Assembly (NCBI GenBank): GCA_017848965.1
Contig: JAFIHA010000027.1
Coordinates: 124,001 to 188,000, forward strand
Reading direction: 5' to 3'
From: Dechloromonas aromatica (nom. nud.)
GTDB taxonomy: Bacteria > Pseudomonadota > Gammaproteobacteria > Burkholderiales > Rhodocyclaceae
DNA: 64,000 bases
The translations under genes were made by a program, and so were the position numbers. Positions within the stretch are counted from its first letter, which is position 1; each line of letters opens with the position of its first letter. Under the pieces are notes generated by a model. That model did not search any database, was not told the DNA's origin, and was given only the letters and a program-made list of their open reading frames with translations. Of the stretch, positions 9,902 through 20,575 are shown one piece after another.

Positions 9902-11077
9902 TCAGCAGGTGGCACGAGCCATGACATCGCGCAACACCTCTCCGGCCTTACCAATCTCCACATCGCTCAGGGTGGGATGAACCAACATCATCAATGCCGT
10001 CTCGCCAAGCTCATGTGCCACCGCCAAACCGGGCTCGGGCCGCCAACCGGTTCCATCAAAGGCTCTTTCCAGATAGACCTCGGAGCACGAACCGGAGTAA
10101 CACGGAACTCCAGCCGCATTGATTTCCGCCATGATGCGATCACGGGACCAGCCCACCCCCAGCATCTCGGGACGAACGAACATATAGAACTTGTACCATG
10201 CATGTTCCACCTCGGCAGCCGGCAACGGCACCCGCAACGCCGGACAAGCCTCAGCCGCATCAGCCAATCGTAGTGCATTTGCTTTGCGGGCTGCATGCCA
10301 CTCAGGCATCCGCGACAGTTGTATGCGACCAATCACCCCCTGCAACTCCGTCATCCGCCAGTTGGTGCCGAACGACTCGTGCACCCAGCGAAAGCCCGGC
10401 GGATGTTCACGCTCGTACACGGCATCCCAGGATTTGCCATGGTCCTTGTATGACCAGGCTTTTTTCCACCAATCGCGCCGATTCATCGTCAACATGCCAC
10501 CCTCGCCACCTGTGGTCATGATCTTGTCCTGACAGAAGGACCATGCCCCGAAGTGGCCTATCGAGCCAACCGCCCGCCCCTTGTAGCGCGCGCCATGCGC
10601 CTGGGCGCAATCCTCAATGACGTACAACCCCTTTTCCTCAGCCAGCGCCATGATCTCATCCATCTCGCACGGCCAACCGGCCAAATGCACACAGATGATC
10701 GCCCGCGTACGCGGAGTCAGAACCGCCCGAACGGTATCAGCCGTAATGTTCTGGGAATCGCGATCCACATCGGCGAAAACCGGTACAGCCCCGGCCGTCA
10801 CGATGCTGGAGGCCGAAGCCAGGAAGGTACGCGAGGTCACCACCACTTCGTCGCCCGGACCGATATCCAGGACTTTCAAGGCCAGATCAAGTGCCAACGT
10901 ACCGTTTGCCAGAGCAATCGCGTACTCGCTGCCACACCAGGTCGCAAACTCTTTCTCAAACTCGCGGCATTCCTGGCCCGTCCAGTAATTAACTTTGTTC
11001 GAAAGCAAGACACGCGAGATTGCTTCGGCCTCTTCCTGTGTAAAACTTGGCCAAGGGGAAAACGGGGTATTCAACAT
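9902..11077 (-). CDS. DegT/DnrJ/EryC1/StrS family sugar aminotransferase
   Basis: A 391-residue PLP enzyme of fold type I. The PLP-lysine region reads SFCQDKIMTTGGEGG, and VIEDCAQAHGARYKG holds the PLP-contacting Asp, both typical of nucleotide-sugar aminotransferases. It probably aminates the 4-keto sugar made by the adjacent dehydratase, the step PglE performs in bacillosamine synthesis. The ATG at 11077 is followed at once by a family-like N-terminus (PFSPWPSFTQEEAEAI). The gaps on either side are short (92 and 77 bases). Confidence 0.88.
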   Translation of the reverse strand: MLNTPFSPWPSFTQEEAEAISRVLLSNKVNYWTGQECREFEKEFATWCGSEYAIALANGTLALDLALKVLDIGPGDEVVVTSRTFLASASSIVTAGAVPVFADVDRDSQNITADTVRAVLTPRTRAIICVHLAGWPCEMDEIMALAEEKGLYVIEDCAQAHGARYKGRAVGSIGHFGAWSFCQDKIMTTGGEGGMLTMNRRDWWKKAWSYKDHGKSWDAVYEREHPPGFRWVHESFGTNWRMTELQGVIGRIQLSRMPEWHAARKANALRLADAAEACPALRVPLPAAEVEHAWYKFYMFVRPEMLGVGWSRDRIMAEINAAGVPCYSGSCSEVYLERAFDGTGWRPEPGLAVAHELGETALMMLVHPTLSDVEIGKAGEVLRDVMARATC

Positions 11078-11154
11078 GAAAAAACCTTTTAAATCATTTC
11101 TAAAAACCGACCATCAAAGGGGGCTAGAAACCTAAAATCATTGAAAAACTCTGT

Positions 11155-12006
11155 TTATGCACTGTAATCGAAAAAACCGTTTCCGGTTTTCCGGCCGAGC
11201 AATCCACCTCTCACCATTTTTCTCAATAAGGGATGAGCTCGATATTTTGGGTCGCCTGTTTCTGAATGCAACACTTCCATGATTGACAGGCACACATCAT
11301 TACCAATCAAATCAGCCAATGCTAGCGGGCCGATTGGATGATTAGCACCATTACACATTGCGGAGTCGATATCCATAGCGGAGGCAACCCCTTCGGCCAA
11401 TACCCCAATCGCTTCATTGATCATCGGAATTAACATTCTGTTCACAACAAATCCCGGCGCTTCGTTTACAAAAACAGGCTTTTTACCAAGGGCGACAGAG
11501 AAGTTGTAGGCAAACTGTCTAGTTTCTTCCGAGGTAAGTATCCCGGAAACGATTTCAGTTAGCGCCATGACTGGTGCTGGATTGAAAAAATGAAGACCGA
11601 TAACGTTAGCGGGATTACGCGTTACCGAAGCAATTTCAGTAATAGACAACGATGAAGTATTTGATGCCAAAATAGAATTGCCGCAAGCATGAATAGATAC
11701 TTCTCTGAAAATCGCCTTCTTCACCGCCATCTGCTCGGCAACTGCTTCAACAATCAAATCTGATTCCGCCAGATCATCATATTTCAAAGCAATTTTGATT
11801 TTATCTTTAAAACAATCAAAATCGGAGCTCGAAATCCTGCCTTTCTCAAGCAAAGATTCCCAGCGCTTCAGCACCGAGCGCAAGGCAATTTCGCCTTTTT
11901 CGAGGGCGGATACTTTCCAGACTACTGCGTCAATTGATGAAGATTGAGCAAATAACTGTACAAGCCCCGTTCCCATCGTACCTGAACCAATAACCACAGT
12001 TTTCAT
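11155..12006 (-). CDS. 3-hydroxyacyl-CoA dehydrogenase family protein in the EPS locus
   Basis: A 283-residue protein with an N-terminal NAD site ([18 protein letters not shown]) and the helical C-terminal domain of 3-hydroxybutyryl-CoA dehydrogenases. It includes the region [12 protein letters not shown], the catalytic His in [11 protein letters not shown], and [12 protein letters not shown]. The family oxidises or reduces 3-hydroxyacyl-CoA with NAD(H). Its place between a sugar aminotransferase and a sugar N-acyltransferase suggests it may supply a 3-hydroxyacyl group (for example 3-hydroxybutyryl) for an amino sugar; that is inference. The ATG at 12006 lies one base from the stop of the upstream acyltransferase gene. 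Confidence 0.85.
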   Translation of the reverse strand: MKTVVIGSGTMGTGLVQLFAQSSSIDAVVWKVSALEKGEIALRSVLKRWESLLEKGRISSSDFDCFKDKIKIALKYDDLAESDLIVEAVAEQMAVKKAIFREVSIHACGNSILASNTSSLSITEIASVTRNPANVIGLHFFNPAPVMALTEIVSGILTSEETRQFAYNFSVALGKKPVFVNEAPGFVVNRMLIPMINEAIGVLAEGVASAMDIDSAMCNGANHPIGPLALADLIGNDVCLSIMEVLHSETGDPKYRAHPLLRKMVRGGLLGRKTGNGFFDYSA

Positions 12007-12007
12007 G

Positions 12008-12673
12008 TCACCCCCTCTGCAAAGGCCGCGCAGGATTACCAACCACAGTGATTCCAGCAGGAACATTTTTAGTCACTACTGCCCCCATGCCAATCACCGC
12101 ACCGCGACCAATGACGAGAGGATTACCCGGCCGCCCTTGTCGAAGAATTGCTCCAGTTCCGATGTAGGCATGATCTTCGATCACCACATTACCATTGCAA
12201 CACACCGAGGGTGCAAAAGTTACGTAATCACCAATCACACAGTCATGCGCTACATAGCTATATATATTGGCATGAAACCCGCAACCAATCTTGACATTAG
12301 AAGTAATCGTCACAAAAGGGGAAAGGATGGCCCCATCTCCAATATCCACCGCGTCCATTAGTACAACATTGTTCGCAACAGCACTAAAAAACTTGACCCC
12401 GGATTCAGAACATTTGCCAGCAAGCTTTTCTCGAATCCCACCGTCCGCTATCGCGAGCACAACGAAGCGGTCAGCGGCCTCTTCTTCGACAAACTCCTTA
12501 AAACAGAGTACTTTGTGCCCATTAATTGACGAGCTTTCCGGATTGTCATCAACAAAATATATACGATCAGCGGAAACACCGGAAGATTGCAATTGTGCAC
12601 GGACAACAGGCATAACCTCCCGCCCAAATCCGCTCGCCCCATAAACTCCGTAGATATTATTTTTCACAACCAA
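12008..12673 (-). CDS. PglD/NeuD-like sugar acyltransferase (left-handed beta helix)
   Basis: About 220 residues: an N-terminal Rossmann-like PglD_N region ([17 protein letters not shown]) that binds the nucleotide sugar, then hexapeptide repeats forming a left-handed beta helix and ending in [22 protein letters not shown]. The presumed catalytic His is in [12 protein letters not shown]. PglD acetylates the 4-amino group of UDP-4-amino sugars, and this copy fits the dehydratase and aminotransferase beside it. The acyl donor might be acetyl-CoA or, given the adjacent hydroxyacyl-CoA dehydrogenase homologue, another acyl-CoA. No ATG is available near the start; TTG at 12673 or GTG at 12667 is likely. 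Confidence 0.87.
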   Translation of the reverse strand: MVVKNNIYGVYGASGFGREVMPVVRAQLQSSGVSADRIYFVDDNPESSSINGHKVLCFKEFVEEEAADRFVVLAIADGGIREKLAGKCSESGVKFFSAVANNVVLMDAVDIGDGAILSPFVTITSNVKIGCGFHANIYSYVAHDCVIGDYVTFAPSVCCNGNVVIEDHAYIGTGAILRQGRPGNPLVIGRGAVIGMGAVVTKNVPAGITVVGNPARPLQRG

Positions 12674-12712
12674 GTCCAGAAAAATTATTAAAACAATAGT
12701 TGGATTTCACAA

Positions 12713-13516
12713 CTAAAAAACGTCCGACATTATCAATTCACGACGAAAATCAGATCCACTGTATTTCTCATCGAAAATACGAAACCCAAACTGATAATCA
12801 AACAACCCAATTTCGCCAGAATCAGAATTAGAAAAACTCTTGTCAAGCAGAACTCGATATATCGCATCAGATTCCATCGACAACAACCCAGACGAATCAA
12901 TATGTAAGACATTCCAACATCCCTGGTACTCCTTGAGCACAAGCCCAGGTTCTCTTTTTATCGTCACCCCTGGCATTGCAAGCCGCCATTTTTCTTGCGC
13001 CTCATCAATGGAGTCCCATTCAATAACAGCGCTCTTCAGCAAAGCTGCCTGCAACTCAGGATTATCAAGAATTTCGCTTCCGGAAAAATCGAAGACACGA
13101 TCTGGAACCAAAAGCGTCCAGCCGAGATTTTTTATAAAACCAGGCGCCGAATTCGCGTTCGGAAAACCATAAACCATCGACGCCCCATCAGCTTCGAGCA
13201 TCGAATAAACCCGCTTGGCCAACTCGGTGAATAGCCCCTTCCCTCTACCATCCGGATGAACCATGGTCGTCATCGAACGATAGGCAATGAAAGAGTTCCC
13301 GCGAAAATTCAAGCGAGTGGGAAGAACTGCATAATGCCCGAGTAATTTCCCATTTTCATAAAAGAGTGAAACGTATGGATCGCCTACTGGATTATCGATA
13401 TAAAACCAACGCCACTCATCGCGGGATAGTGGTTTTCCGAACGAGTCCAGGAAAAGCTGACTAATTTCCTCTTCCTTGTCGAGAAGTGTATTTTTATCCT
13501 TGATATCGAAATACAT
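12713..13516 (-). CDS. GNAT-fold acyltransferase
   Basis: A 267-residue protein with GNAT-family features: a central MTTMVHPDGRGKGLFTELAKRV segment matching the acetyl-CoA pyrophosphate loop (RGxGxF/G), and GFPNANSAPGFIKNLGW in the second half. GGAG about 8 bases upstream supports the ATG at 13516. In EPS loci such proteins often acylate amino sugars. The substrate is unknown. The gene is AT-rich compared with its sugar-transferase neighbour. Confidence 0.72.
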   Translation of the reverse strand: MYFDIKDKNTLLDKEEEISQLFLDSFGKPLSRDEWRWFYIDNPVGDPYVSLFYENGKLLGHYAVLPTRLNFRGNSFIAYRSMTTMVHPDGRGKGLFTELAKRVYSMLEADGASMVYGFPNANSAPGFIKNLGWTLLVPDRVFDFSGSEILDNPELQAALLKSAVIEWDSIDEAQEKWRLAMPGVTIKREPGLVLKEYQGCWNVLHIDSSGLLSMESDAIYRVLLDKSFSNSDSGEIGLFDYQFGFRIFDEKYSGSDFRRELIMSDVF

Positions 13517-13531
13517 CAAATAGTCTCCAAA

Positions 13532-14161
13532 TCAGTTTTTTTTATTGGCATGCTGATCGTAACGGGTTGCCGTCGCCTGCCCGGGCATAGAAATCCCTTC
13601 TCGCCCCAGGACGACGGGAATTGTCTTCAGAAAAATTTCGAGATCCATCCTGAAACCGAAGCGCCGGACATATTCGACATCAAGAGAAAATTTCTGATCC
13701 CAATCCAGGGAATTCCTCCCCCGAATCGCAGGAAGACTGGTAATTCCAGGAATCGCTTCAAATCTCTCCGGATACTTTTCAAGTAGTTGTGATTTGTACG
13801 CCGGAAGCGTTGCTCGGGGACCGATAAAACTCATTTCTCCCTTCAGGATGTTAACAATCTGCGGAAGTTCATCGAGACTCGTACTGCGCAACAAACGTCC
13901 GAAGCGTGTCAGCCTGACTTCATCCGGCAAAAGCTCTCCATCCGGACCACGAGCATCGGTCATCGAGCGGAACTTGTACAACCTGAATTCTGTGGCACCT
14001 CGACCAAGGCGAGTTTGCGAAAAGATCACCGGCGATCCGAGTTTCAAACGAACCAATATAGCTACGACAAGCAACAATGGCCAAAGAAGCAAAACGATCC
14101 CAAGCGCCAGCGCTAGATCGCAAGCGCGCTTACCGAACTTCCCCCAAAAACCGTTGCGCAT
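13532..14161 (-). CDS. PglC-like initiating sugar-1-phosphate transferase
   Basis: A 209-residue monotopic phosphoglycosyl transferase. It has one N-terminal re-entrant hydrophobic helix (residues 12-37), the [10 protein letters not shown] basic motif, the catalytic Asp-Glu pair in [11 protein letters not shown] and [10 protein letters not shown]. The short form, lacking the extra membrane helices of WbaP, is like PglC, which moves phospho-N,N'-diacetylbacillosamine onto undecaprenyl phosphate. This agrees with the bacillosamine-type genes next to it and makes this the likely first step of repeat-unit assembly at the inner membrane. Its start overlaps the stop of the deacetylase gene (TAATG). 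Confidence 0.92.
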   Translation of the reverse strand: MRNGFWGKFGKRACDLALALGIVLLLWPLLLVVAILVRLKLGSPVIFSQTRLGRGATEFRLYKFRSMTDARGPDGELLPDEVRLTRFGRLLRSTSLDELPQIVNILKGEMSFIGPRATLPAYKSQLLEKYPERFEAIPGITSLPAIRGRNSLDWDQKFSLDVEYVRRFGFRMDLEIFLKTIPVVLGREGISMPGQATATRYDQHANKKN

Positions 14162-14838
14162 TAAATGCTCTCCCTTAGCAAAACGAAAGCTTCTGCCGCT
14201 TCAACACCGATATGGGTACCGCGAACACGTGCCAAGGCCCGCAACGCCTCAATTGAACGCGGCAGATGATCGGCTTGAAGTTGGGAAGCATAGCGCCTCA
14301 TCGCATCGAGCTTTTTTTCCAAAGAATCGGAAATATCAACGAAGACATTCGGTTGAAATGGAGGCACAAGATAGGGAGGAGCAAGGTGGGTCTCGGACAG
14401 CGTCTCATAAGCCAAAACCCGCTTGACTTGACGCCCCATTTCGAGATATGGACGACATGCGACAGTCGCGGCGTATGCAATCGCATGATGATCTTGATGC
14501 AAATCGTGAGAAAACGGTATGTAGACCTCTTCGGGTTGAACCTCTTTCAGAACGCTGGTCACAACCTGATTGATTCGCCAAGCCGGCACATTATCCAGAC
14601 AAGCTGCTGGCAGCTCTCGAAAAAGCAAATCCGCTACTCCGAGCCCAGCACAAGCTTCCTTTGCCTCCCCACGAATGCGGTCCCACATTGCCGGCTCCCA
14701 AAGAGGATGCTTATCCTCCCCATGCCCGGTCAAGACAGCGACAACAACTCTTTTGCCCTGATTCGCAAAGCGGGCGATAGTTCCCCCCATGCCCAAAACC
14801 TCATCGTCGGCATGTGGCGCCAATACGAGAATCGTCAT
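14161..14838 (-). CDS. PIG-L/LmbE family deacetylase
   Basis: A 225-residue zinc-dependent N-deacetylase. The N-terminal [14 protein letters not shown] matches the family AHPDDE metal motif with Ala in place of Pro, and the second metal site is in [14 protein letters not shown] enzymes deacetylate GlcNAc-type sugars or lipid-linked intermediates. Here it probably removes an acetyl group from a 2-acetamido sugar, opening it for another acyl group. The start at 14838 was preferred over 14856 because a strong AGAGGG site lies about 5 bases upstream. It sits between the WbuB-like transferase and the PglC-like gene. Confidence 0.88.
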   Translation of the reverse strand: MTILVLAPHADDEVLGMGGTIARFANQGKRVVVAVLTGHGEDKHPLWEPAMWDRIRGEAKEACAGLGVADLLFRELPAACLDNVPAWRINQVVTSVLKEVQPEEVYIPFSHDLHQDHHAIAYAATVACRPYLEMGRQVKRVLAYETLSETHLAPPYLVPPFQPNVFVDISDSLEKKLDAMRRYASQLQADHLPRSIEALRALARVRGTHIGVEAAEAFVLLRESI

Positions 14839-14865
14839 GTTCCCTCTTCCTTTCAAACCCGCGAA

Positions 14866-16089
14866 TCAACGACGGTCTCGGGCAATACCTGAAAAAATTC
14901 GCTTAAAACGCGCTACACCTGCCGAGAGGGATAACTCCCGCCAGTAATAATCCTGTCCGGCCTTGCCCATTGCTGCCAGTTCACTGCTCGACATTTTTGC
15001 GAGCGCCATTGCTGCTTCAGCAATGGAATCCGGATTCTCGGAAAGCGCTGTCAGTCCGCATCCTGCAACATTGACCAAATCTGCAGCGTCACCGCTCACC
15101 GCCATCAGGACTGGTTTCCCTGCCGCCATGTAAGCCTGTGTCTTGGATGGAATCGTAATGTGATAAAGCTCGTCGTCCTTCAGATGAACCAGCAGGGCAT
15201 CCGCAGCCTGCAACACCGCGCCGACTTCCGCCATCGGCACGCGTGGCAGGAAAAGTACATTCTCAAGCCCACTGCTTTGGGCCTGTTCTTTGAGCAACTC
15301 GCATTCGGTACCGCTTCCCAGAAAAACAAAACGAATCTTGGGGGCCATATCCCTAACGATTTCAGCAGCTCTTAGCACGGATGCCAGCCCTTGCCCCTTG
15401 CCCATCGTCCCGGCAAACAAGATGTTAAAGCCCTCGGGCAGGATGCTAGTACGTTCGCCAATTTCCGCCGCGTTGAATATTGACGACTCATCGCACCAGT
15501 TATAGATCACCTCGATTTTTCGCTCGTCAACACCACGGCTGGTCAGGAGATTCCGGAACCCCGGAGATAGCACGACGATTTTGTCCACCGTTCGGTAAAC
15601 CCACTGGCAGACTCTCTCCACCACCGCAAGAATTTTCTCGTTGCCCAACATACCTGATGCTCGCAAGCTGTCAGGCCACATATCCTGGATGTCGTAAACC
15701 ACCGGAATACGCCGAAGCAACCTGACAATGCCCGCAGCAACCCCGACAGTTAACGGCGGATGATAGGCATAAATCACGTCAGCCCGACGTGCTCCGAAGA
15801 GGGTATAGAACAACAGGGAAGCTGAAAAACTCAGGTAATTGGCAATGCGTCGGATAGCAGAAGAATCATGGCTCGGATAAAGCGGCACCCGGGTGATTCT
15901 CACGCCATCGATTTCCTCCCGCTGAATCGCTCGAACACGATAACCTGGATATAGCTTGCCTCCCGGGTAATTCGGGAAACCCGTCACCACCTCAACCTCA
16001 CACCCTTGGCGCATCAGTTCTCGCGCAAAAGCCAAGCCTTTGGGAACGGGTTCCGGATCGAACCATTGGGTCAGCAACAGAACGCGCAC
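14866..16089 (-). CDS. WbuB-like glycosyltransferase, family GT4
   Basis: A 407-residue GT-B enzyme resembling WbuB, the L-FucNAc transferase of E. coli O26. The N-terminus is VLLLTQWFDPEPVPKGLAFA, followed by YDIQDMWPDSLRASG and a glycine-rich donor loop (FAGTMGKGQGL). The UDP-L-FucNAc genes fnlC, fnlB and fnlA lie immediately upstream in the same direction, which supports L-FucNAc as donor. It starts with GTG at 16089, 3 bases after the fnlC stop, so the genes are probably translationally linked. Confidence 0.88.
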   Translation of the reverse strand: MRVLLLTQWFDPEPVPKGLAFARELMRQGCEVEVVTGFPNYPGGKLYPGYRVRAIQREEIDGVRITRVPLYPSHDSSAIRRIANYLSFSASLLFYTLFGARRADVIYAYHPPLTVGVAAGIVRLLRRIPVVYDIQDMWPDSLRASGMLGNEKILAVVERVCQWVYRTVDKIVVLSPGFRNLLTSRGVDERKIEVIYNWCDESSIFNAAEIGERTSILPEGFNILFAGTMGKGQGLASVLRAAEIVRDMAPKIRFVFLGSGTECELLKEQAQSSGLENVLFLPRVPMAEVGAVLQAADALLVHLKDDELYHITIPSKTQAYMAAGKPVLMAVSGDAADLVNVAGCGLTALSENPDSIAEAAMALAKMSSSELAAMGKAGQDYYWRELSLSAGVARFKRIFSGIARDRR

Positions 16090-16092
16090 GTT

Positions 16093-17229
16093 TCAGTACC
16101 GCTTCCAGACCACCCGATTCACGTAATCGGTATAGCTGTGGATGATGCGCAGCACCTTGTCGGAGACATTGGGCATGCTGTAGTCCGCGACCAGGCGCAG
16201 GCCACGGGTTTCGCCGCGCGGCTGTGTCTGGAGGATGGACAGCCCCTGGCGGACGCGCTCGACTTCCAGGCCCACCATCATCACGGCGGCCTCTTCCATG
16301 CCTTCCGGGCGTTCGTGGGCTTCGCGCAGGTTGAGCGCGGGGAAATTGAGGATCGACGATTCCTCGTTGATCGTTCCGCTATCCGACAACACCGCCTTGG
16401 CCGAAAGCTGCAGTTTGACGTAATCGTGGAAACCCAGCGGCTTGAGCAGGCGCACCATCGGGTGGAACTTGGCGCCCGTTGCATCGACGCGCTTTTGCGT
16501 CCTGGGGTGCGTCGAAACGATGACCGGCAGGTTGTAGTCTTCCGCCACCGCGTTGAGCACCGCAACCAGCTTGGAGAAGCAGCGCTCCGACTCGATGTTC
16601 TCTTCGCGGTGGGCGCTGACCACGAAGTAGCCTTCCGGCTGCAGCTCCAGGCGCTGCAGTACATCCGACGCCTCGATCCGCGGCCGGTAGTGATTCAGGA
16701 CTTCGAACATCGGGCTGCCGGTCTTGATCACCTGGTCGGGCGCCAGACCTTCACGCAGCAGGTAGTCGCGGGCGATGGTGCTGTAGGTCAGATTGATGTC
16801 GGCCGTGTGGTCGACGATACGACGGTTGGTTTCCTCGGGCACGCGCAGGTCGAAACAACGATTGCCGGCTTCCATGTGGAAAATCGGGATCTTGCGCCGC
16901 TTGGCCGGGATCACCGCCAGGCAGCTGTTGGTATCGCCCAGCACCAGCATCGCTTCCGGATTCTCGGTCGCCAGCACCTGATCCACGGCGATGATCAGGT
17001 TGCCGATGGTATGCGCCGCGCCACTGCTGCCGCTCGCGCTGTTCAGGAAATGATCCGGCTTGCGCACGCCCAGGTCATCAAAGAAGACCTGGTTCAGCTC
17101 GTAATCGTAATTCTGCCCGGTATGCACCAGCACGTGCTCGCAATGCTCGTCGAGGCGCGCCAGCACACGCGACAGGCGAATGATTTCCGGCCGGGTACCG
17201 ACCACGGTCATGACTTTGAGTTTTTTCAT
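16093..17229 (-). CDS. fnlC: UDP-2-acetamido-2,6-dideoxy-L-talose 2-epimerase (WecB-like)
   Basis: A 378-residue non-hydrolysing UDP-HexNAc 2-epimerase. It begins [20 protein letters not shown], then [15 protein letters not shown] and the long epimerase fold with [10 protein letters not shown] and [10 protein letters not shown]. The neighbouring fnlA and fnlB genes place it as the last step, converting UDP-L-PneNAc to UDP-L-FucNAc, rather than as WecB making UDP-ManNAc. The start at 17229 is the first with family-like sequence. Confidence 0.92.
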   Translation of the reverse strand: MKKLKVMTVVGTRPEIIRLSRVLARLDEHCEHVLVHTGQNYDYELNQVFFDDLGVRKPDHFLNSASGSSGAAHTIGNLIIAVDQVLATENPEAMLVLGDTNSCLAVIPAKRRKIPIFHMEAGNRCFDLRVPEETNRRIVDHTADINLTYSTIARDYLLREGLAPDQVIKTGSPMFEVLNHYRPRIEASDVLQRLELQPEGYFVVSAHREENIESERCFSKLVAVLNAVAEDYNLPVIVSTHPRTQKRVDATGAKFHPMVRLLKPLGFHDYVKLQLSAKAVLSDSGTINEESSILNFPALNLREAHERPEGMEEAAVMMVGLEVERVRQGLSILQTQPRGETRGLRLVADYSMPNVSDKVLRIIHSYTDYVNRVVWKRY

Positions 17230-17255
17230 CGTTATGCGTTCGAAAAGTGATTTGT

Positions 17256-18383
17256 TCAGAGCGGCGCAGCAAAAGTATCCGGATGCTCGCGGTCGAAGAT
17301 TTCGTTGGCCCACAGCATGACGACCATCTCGTCATCGCCGACATTGGTGATGTCATGGGTCCAGCCGGGAACCGTCTCGACGATCTCCGATTTCTCTCCG
17401 GATGTGAACAGCTCGTAGCACTCGCCGCTCTGCATGTGACGGAACTTGAAGCGCGCCTTGCCCTTGATGACCAGGAACTTCTCGGTCTTGGTGTGGTGAT
17501 AATGCCCACCGCGGGTGATCCCCGGATGTGCCGTGAAGAAAGAAAACTGGCCGCAATCCGGCGTCTTGAGCATCTCGACGAAGACACCCCGCGCGTCGCC
17601 ATGTTGCGTCACCGGGTAGGCAAACGCCTCCTTAGGCAGATAGCTGACATAGGTGGAATACAGGGCGCGCACCAAGCCCGTGCCGACACGCTCGGTAATC
17701 AGCGTATTGCGACTTTCCCGGAAGGAGCGGATCAGTCCGGCCAGCTCGCCAACCGTCGTCGAGTACTGCGGCGTCACCGTGACAAAGCCCTCCGGCGTGA
17801 ACTGCGGATCGGCACCGTCCATCAACTGGATGAAACGGGAGACGACATCGTCGATATAAACCAGAGTGACAGGCGCCGCCGGATCGTTGACCTGGATCGG
17901 CAGATCGCGGGCGATGTTGTGGCAGAAAGTGGCCACCGCCGAGTTGTAATTCGGCCGGCACCACTTGCCGAAGACATTCGGCAAACGGAAGAGATAAACC
18001 GGGAACCCGAACGCCTGACCGGCGTTGCGCAAGACCTGCTCGGCCCCCAGCTTGCTCTGCCCGTAAGGGTTGTCGCGATCCGCCTGGATCGACGAAGTGT
18101 AAATCACCGGAATCGCCTTGCCGCCTTCCCGCACCGCACGGCCGACCGCTTCGCACAATACCGACGTCAGGTCGGTGTTGCCGGTCACGAACTCCTGCGG
18201 ATCCTGCGGGCGATTGACGCCAGCCAGGTGAAACACGAAATCGACACCGGCCAATTTGGACGGCAGGTCATCCAGGCTGTCCTCGCGTTCGAAGGAAACC
18301 ACCTCGACATCCTTGCGTTCCGCCAGGAACAACTGCAGGTTCCGGCCGACAAAGCCGGCTGCCCCAGTGATCAGCACCTTCAT
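17256..18383 (-). CDS. fnlB: CapF/FnlB bifunctional reductase with C-terminal cupin
   Basis: A 375-residue protein with an N-terminal extended SDR domain ([31 protein letters not shown] with the YxxxK pair) and a C-terminal cupin domain ([18 protein letters not shown]) that binds metal, the fusion typical of CapF. The cupin epimerises at C3 and the SDR reduces C4 to give UDP-L-6-deoxytalose-NAc. It lies between fnlA and fnlC, with a 4-base gap to the fnlA stop. Confidence 0.94.
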   Translation of the reverse strand: MKVLITGAAGFVGRNLQLFLAERKDVEVVSFEREDSLDDLPSKLAGVDFVFHLAGVNRPQDPQEFVTGNTDLTSVLCEAVGRAVREGGKAIPVIYTSSIQADRDNPYGQSKLGAEQVLRNAGQAFGFPVYLFRLPNVFGKWCRPNYNSAVATFCHNIARDLPIQVNDPAAPVTLVYIDDVVSRFIQLMDGADPQFTPEGFVTVTPQYSTTVGELAGLIRSFRESRNTLITERVGTGLVRALYSTYVSYLPKEAFAYPVTQHGDARGVFVEMLKTPDCGQFSFFTAHPGITRGGHYHHTKTEKFLVIKGKARFKFRHMQSGECYELFTSGEKSEIVETVPGWTHDITNVGDDEMVVMLWANEIFDREHPDTFAAPL

Positions 18384-18387
18384 CGGA

Positions 18388-19431
18388 TTACTCCTCGGCA
18401 ACCGCGTACTCGCCGCGGGCAATCTTCTGCATGAAATCGAGCTTCAACAGCAACTTCTTCATCCCCTCGACATCGAGCCGGGTCGTGTTGTGCGAGTTGT
18501 AGTCCTCGCCGTGCGCCGTCTGCGTCAGGCGTTGTTCGCCTTGATCCACGTACTTCGAGTAATTCAGATCGCGACCGTCCGGCGGCACGCGGAAATAATC
18601 GCCCATGTCTTCCGCACAAGCCATTTCCTCGCGGCTCAGCAGCGCTTCGTAAAGCTTCTCGCCGTGGCGGGTACCCATGACATTCACCGGATGTTCCGGC
18701 TTGCCCATCAGTTCGAGAACAGCGCGAGCCAGGACATCCACCGTAGCCGCCGGCGCCTTCTGCACGAAGATGTCGCCGTTGTTGCCGTGTTCGAAAGCGT
18801 ACAGGACGAGATCAACCGCATCGGCCAGCGTCATCATGAAGCGCGTCATCGTCGGATCGGTGATCGTGATCGGCTGACCGTTGCGCACCTGATCAACAAA
18901 CAAGGGAATCACCGAACCACGGGACGCCATCACGTTACCGTAACGGGTACCGCAAATGACCGTCCCGGTACCTTCCAGATTACGACTGGAGGCCACCATG
19001 ACCTTTTCCATCATCGCCTTGGAAATCCCCATGGCGTTGATCGGATAAACCGCCTTGTCGGTACTCAGGCAAACCACGCGCTTGACGCCGGCATCAACGG
19101 CGGCCGTCAGAACATTCTCCGTCCCCAGGACATTGGTGCGCACCGCCTGCATGGGATGGAATTCGCAGGAAGGAACCTGCTTCAGCGCCGCAGCATGGAA
19201 AACGTAATCCACGCCACGCATCGCCTGCGCAACGCTGTGCGGATCGCGAACATCACCGATGTAGAACTTCAGCTTGGCGTTGTTGTAACGCTTGCGCATG
19301 TCGTCCTGTTTCTTTTCGTCGCGGCTGAAGATTCGGATTTCCGAAATATCGCTCTGAATAAAACGTTTAAGCACCGCATTACCGAAAGAACCCGTGCCAC
19401 CAGAAATCAAAAGCGTTTTTGATGAAAACAT
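18388..19431 (-). CDS. fnlA: UDP-GlcNAc 4,6-dehydratase/5-epimerase (CapE/FnlA)
   Basis: A 347-residue SDR that turns UDP-GlcNAc into the 4-keto-6-deoxy L-sugar, the first step of UDP-L-FucNAc synthesis. Motifs: LLISGGTGSFGNAVLKRF at the N-terminus for NADP, and STDKAVYPINAMGISKAMM in the active site with Met in the usual Tyr place, as in FlaA1 and CapE. GAGG 9 bases upstream supports the ATG at 19431. With fnlB and fnlC it forms a complete pathway in order of action. Confidence 0.94.
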   Translation of the reverse strand: MFSSKTLLISGGTGSFGNAVLKRFIQSDISEIRIFSRDEKKQDDMRKRYNNAKLKFYIGDVRDPHSVAQAMRGVDYVFHAAALKQVPSCEFHPMQAVRTNVLGTENVLTAAVDAGVKRVVCLSTDKAVYPINAMGISKAMMEKVMVASSRNLEGTGTVICGTRYGNVMASRGSVIPLFVDQVRNGQPITITDPTMTRFMMTLADAVDLVLYAFEHGNNGDIFVQKAPAATVDVLARAVLELMGKPEHPVNVMGTRHGEKLYEALLSREEMACAEDMGDYFRVPPDGRDLNYSKYVDQGEQRLTQTAHGEDYNSHNTTRLDVEGMKKLLLKLDFMQKIARGEYAVAEE

Positions 19432-19477
19432 AAAATCCACCTCAAAAAATCCAAAAGACTCTGCAAAATTTCAAATA

Positions 19478-20575
19478 TCAACGGACAGATGGTCGAGAAA
19501 CAGTTCGCCAAATACCCAAATATCTCGCAAAAACTGCTTCTATAGAGTAATCCCTATATGCTTTATCTCTAGCCAACTCACCGATTCTCCGCCTTGAAGT
19601 TGAATCATCAATTAAATCCCTGAGTGCCGACGCCAAAGCAAGACTATCCCTGGGAGGAACCAAAACACCTCTACCGTCGCCAATCATCTCTGGAATTGCC
19701 CCTACCGATGTTGCAACGATAGGTAAACCAGAAGCCATCGCTTCGATGACGACATTTGGAAAACCTTCAGTATAACTAGGCAAGACAAACACCTCTGCCA
19801 TGCGCATTATTTCAATCGCCTGAGAATGCGGTTTTCCGCCAACAAATTCCACATCGTCAGTATCGCAAATCCGACGTAAGCCGGAAATAAAATCCGTATC
19901 GCCTGGCCCAACAACAACCAAGCGCCACCCTTCACTCCGAACCAATTTCCATGCCTCAATCAACTCGACGACTCCCTTAGTGGGAATCACCCAGCCCAAA
20001 TAAACCACCGTCTTTCTGTCATCTATCGCTGAAGGCCGACTTTCACATGAAAAATCAGATGGATCAAAACAGTTGGGTATCAATTCGATCGGAACTTTTG
20101 GCAAACATCTTGAAACCGTATCAAAAGTTGCTTGATCAATAGCAATAACGCGCGAAGAATATTGCGCGGCACGTTCAAATCCACGCCATTCAATGTTTTT
20201 TACAAGCGACAACTCCGGCAAACGCCCAAATCTAATGTGGTAAACGACCGGAATTCGGAATATATTTCCTATGAAGACAACTGCTAAATCTCGTATCAAG
20301 CCGAGTTGCCCGGAAGTCGTCATGTGCAGGACGTCTGGCCGCCAAAAAATCACACAGATCAAAACTCTAAATATATCGCGTAAAAGCTGAAACCCACCGA
20401 AAACAACGCGCTTCCATCTAGCAAGATCGTGTACCTCACGCCAACGAGTAGCTGTATCAACAACCCGCAACGATATATCCGGTTGAGTTCTTGAATAACC
20501 ATCAACCAACTGAGTCCAGTGGCTAATACCACCGTAAGGAGGAGGCAACGGTGAAACGAGACAAATCTTAATCAT
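19478..20575 (-). CDS. Glycosyltransferase, family GT4
   Basis: A 365-residue GT-B glycosyltransferase. The N-terminal [19 protein letters not shown] is the acceptor-side loop common to GT4 enzymes. The C-terminal half has [20 protein letters not shown], and [20 protein letters not shown] holds the EX7E residues. It starts inside the end of the upstream acyltransferase gene (8-base overlap). Substrates are unknown. The sequence is AT-richer than the fnl genes downstream of it. Confidence 0.88.
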   Translation of the reverse strand: MIKICLVSPLPPPYGGISHWTQLVDGYSRTQPDISLRVVDTATRWREVHDLARWKRVVFGGFQLLRDIFRVLICVIFWRPDVLHMTTSGQLGLIRDLAVVFIGNIFRIPVVYHIRFGRLPELSLVKNIEWRGFERAAQYSSRVIAIDQATFDTVSRCLPKVPIELIPNCFDPSDFSCESRPSAIDDRKTVVYLGWVIPTKGVVELIEAWKLVRSEGWRLVVVGPGDTDFISGLRRICDTDDVEFVGGKPHSQAIEIMRMAEVFVLPSYTEGFPNVVIEAMASGLPIVATSVGAIPEMIGDGRGVLVPPRDSLALASALRDLIDDSTSRRRIGELARDKAYRDYSIEAVFARYLGIWRTVSRPSVR

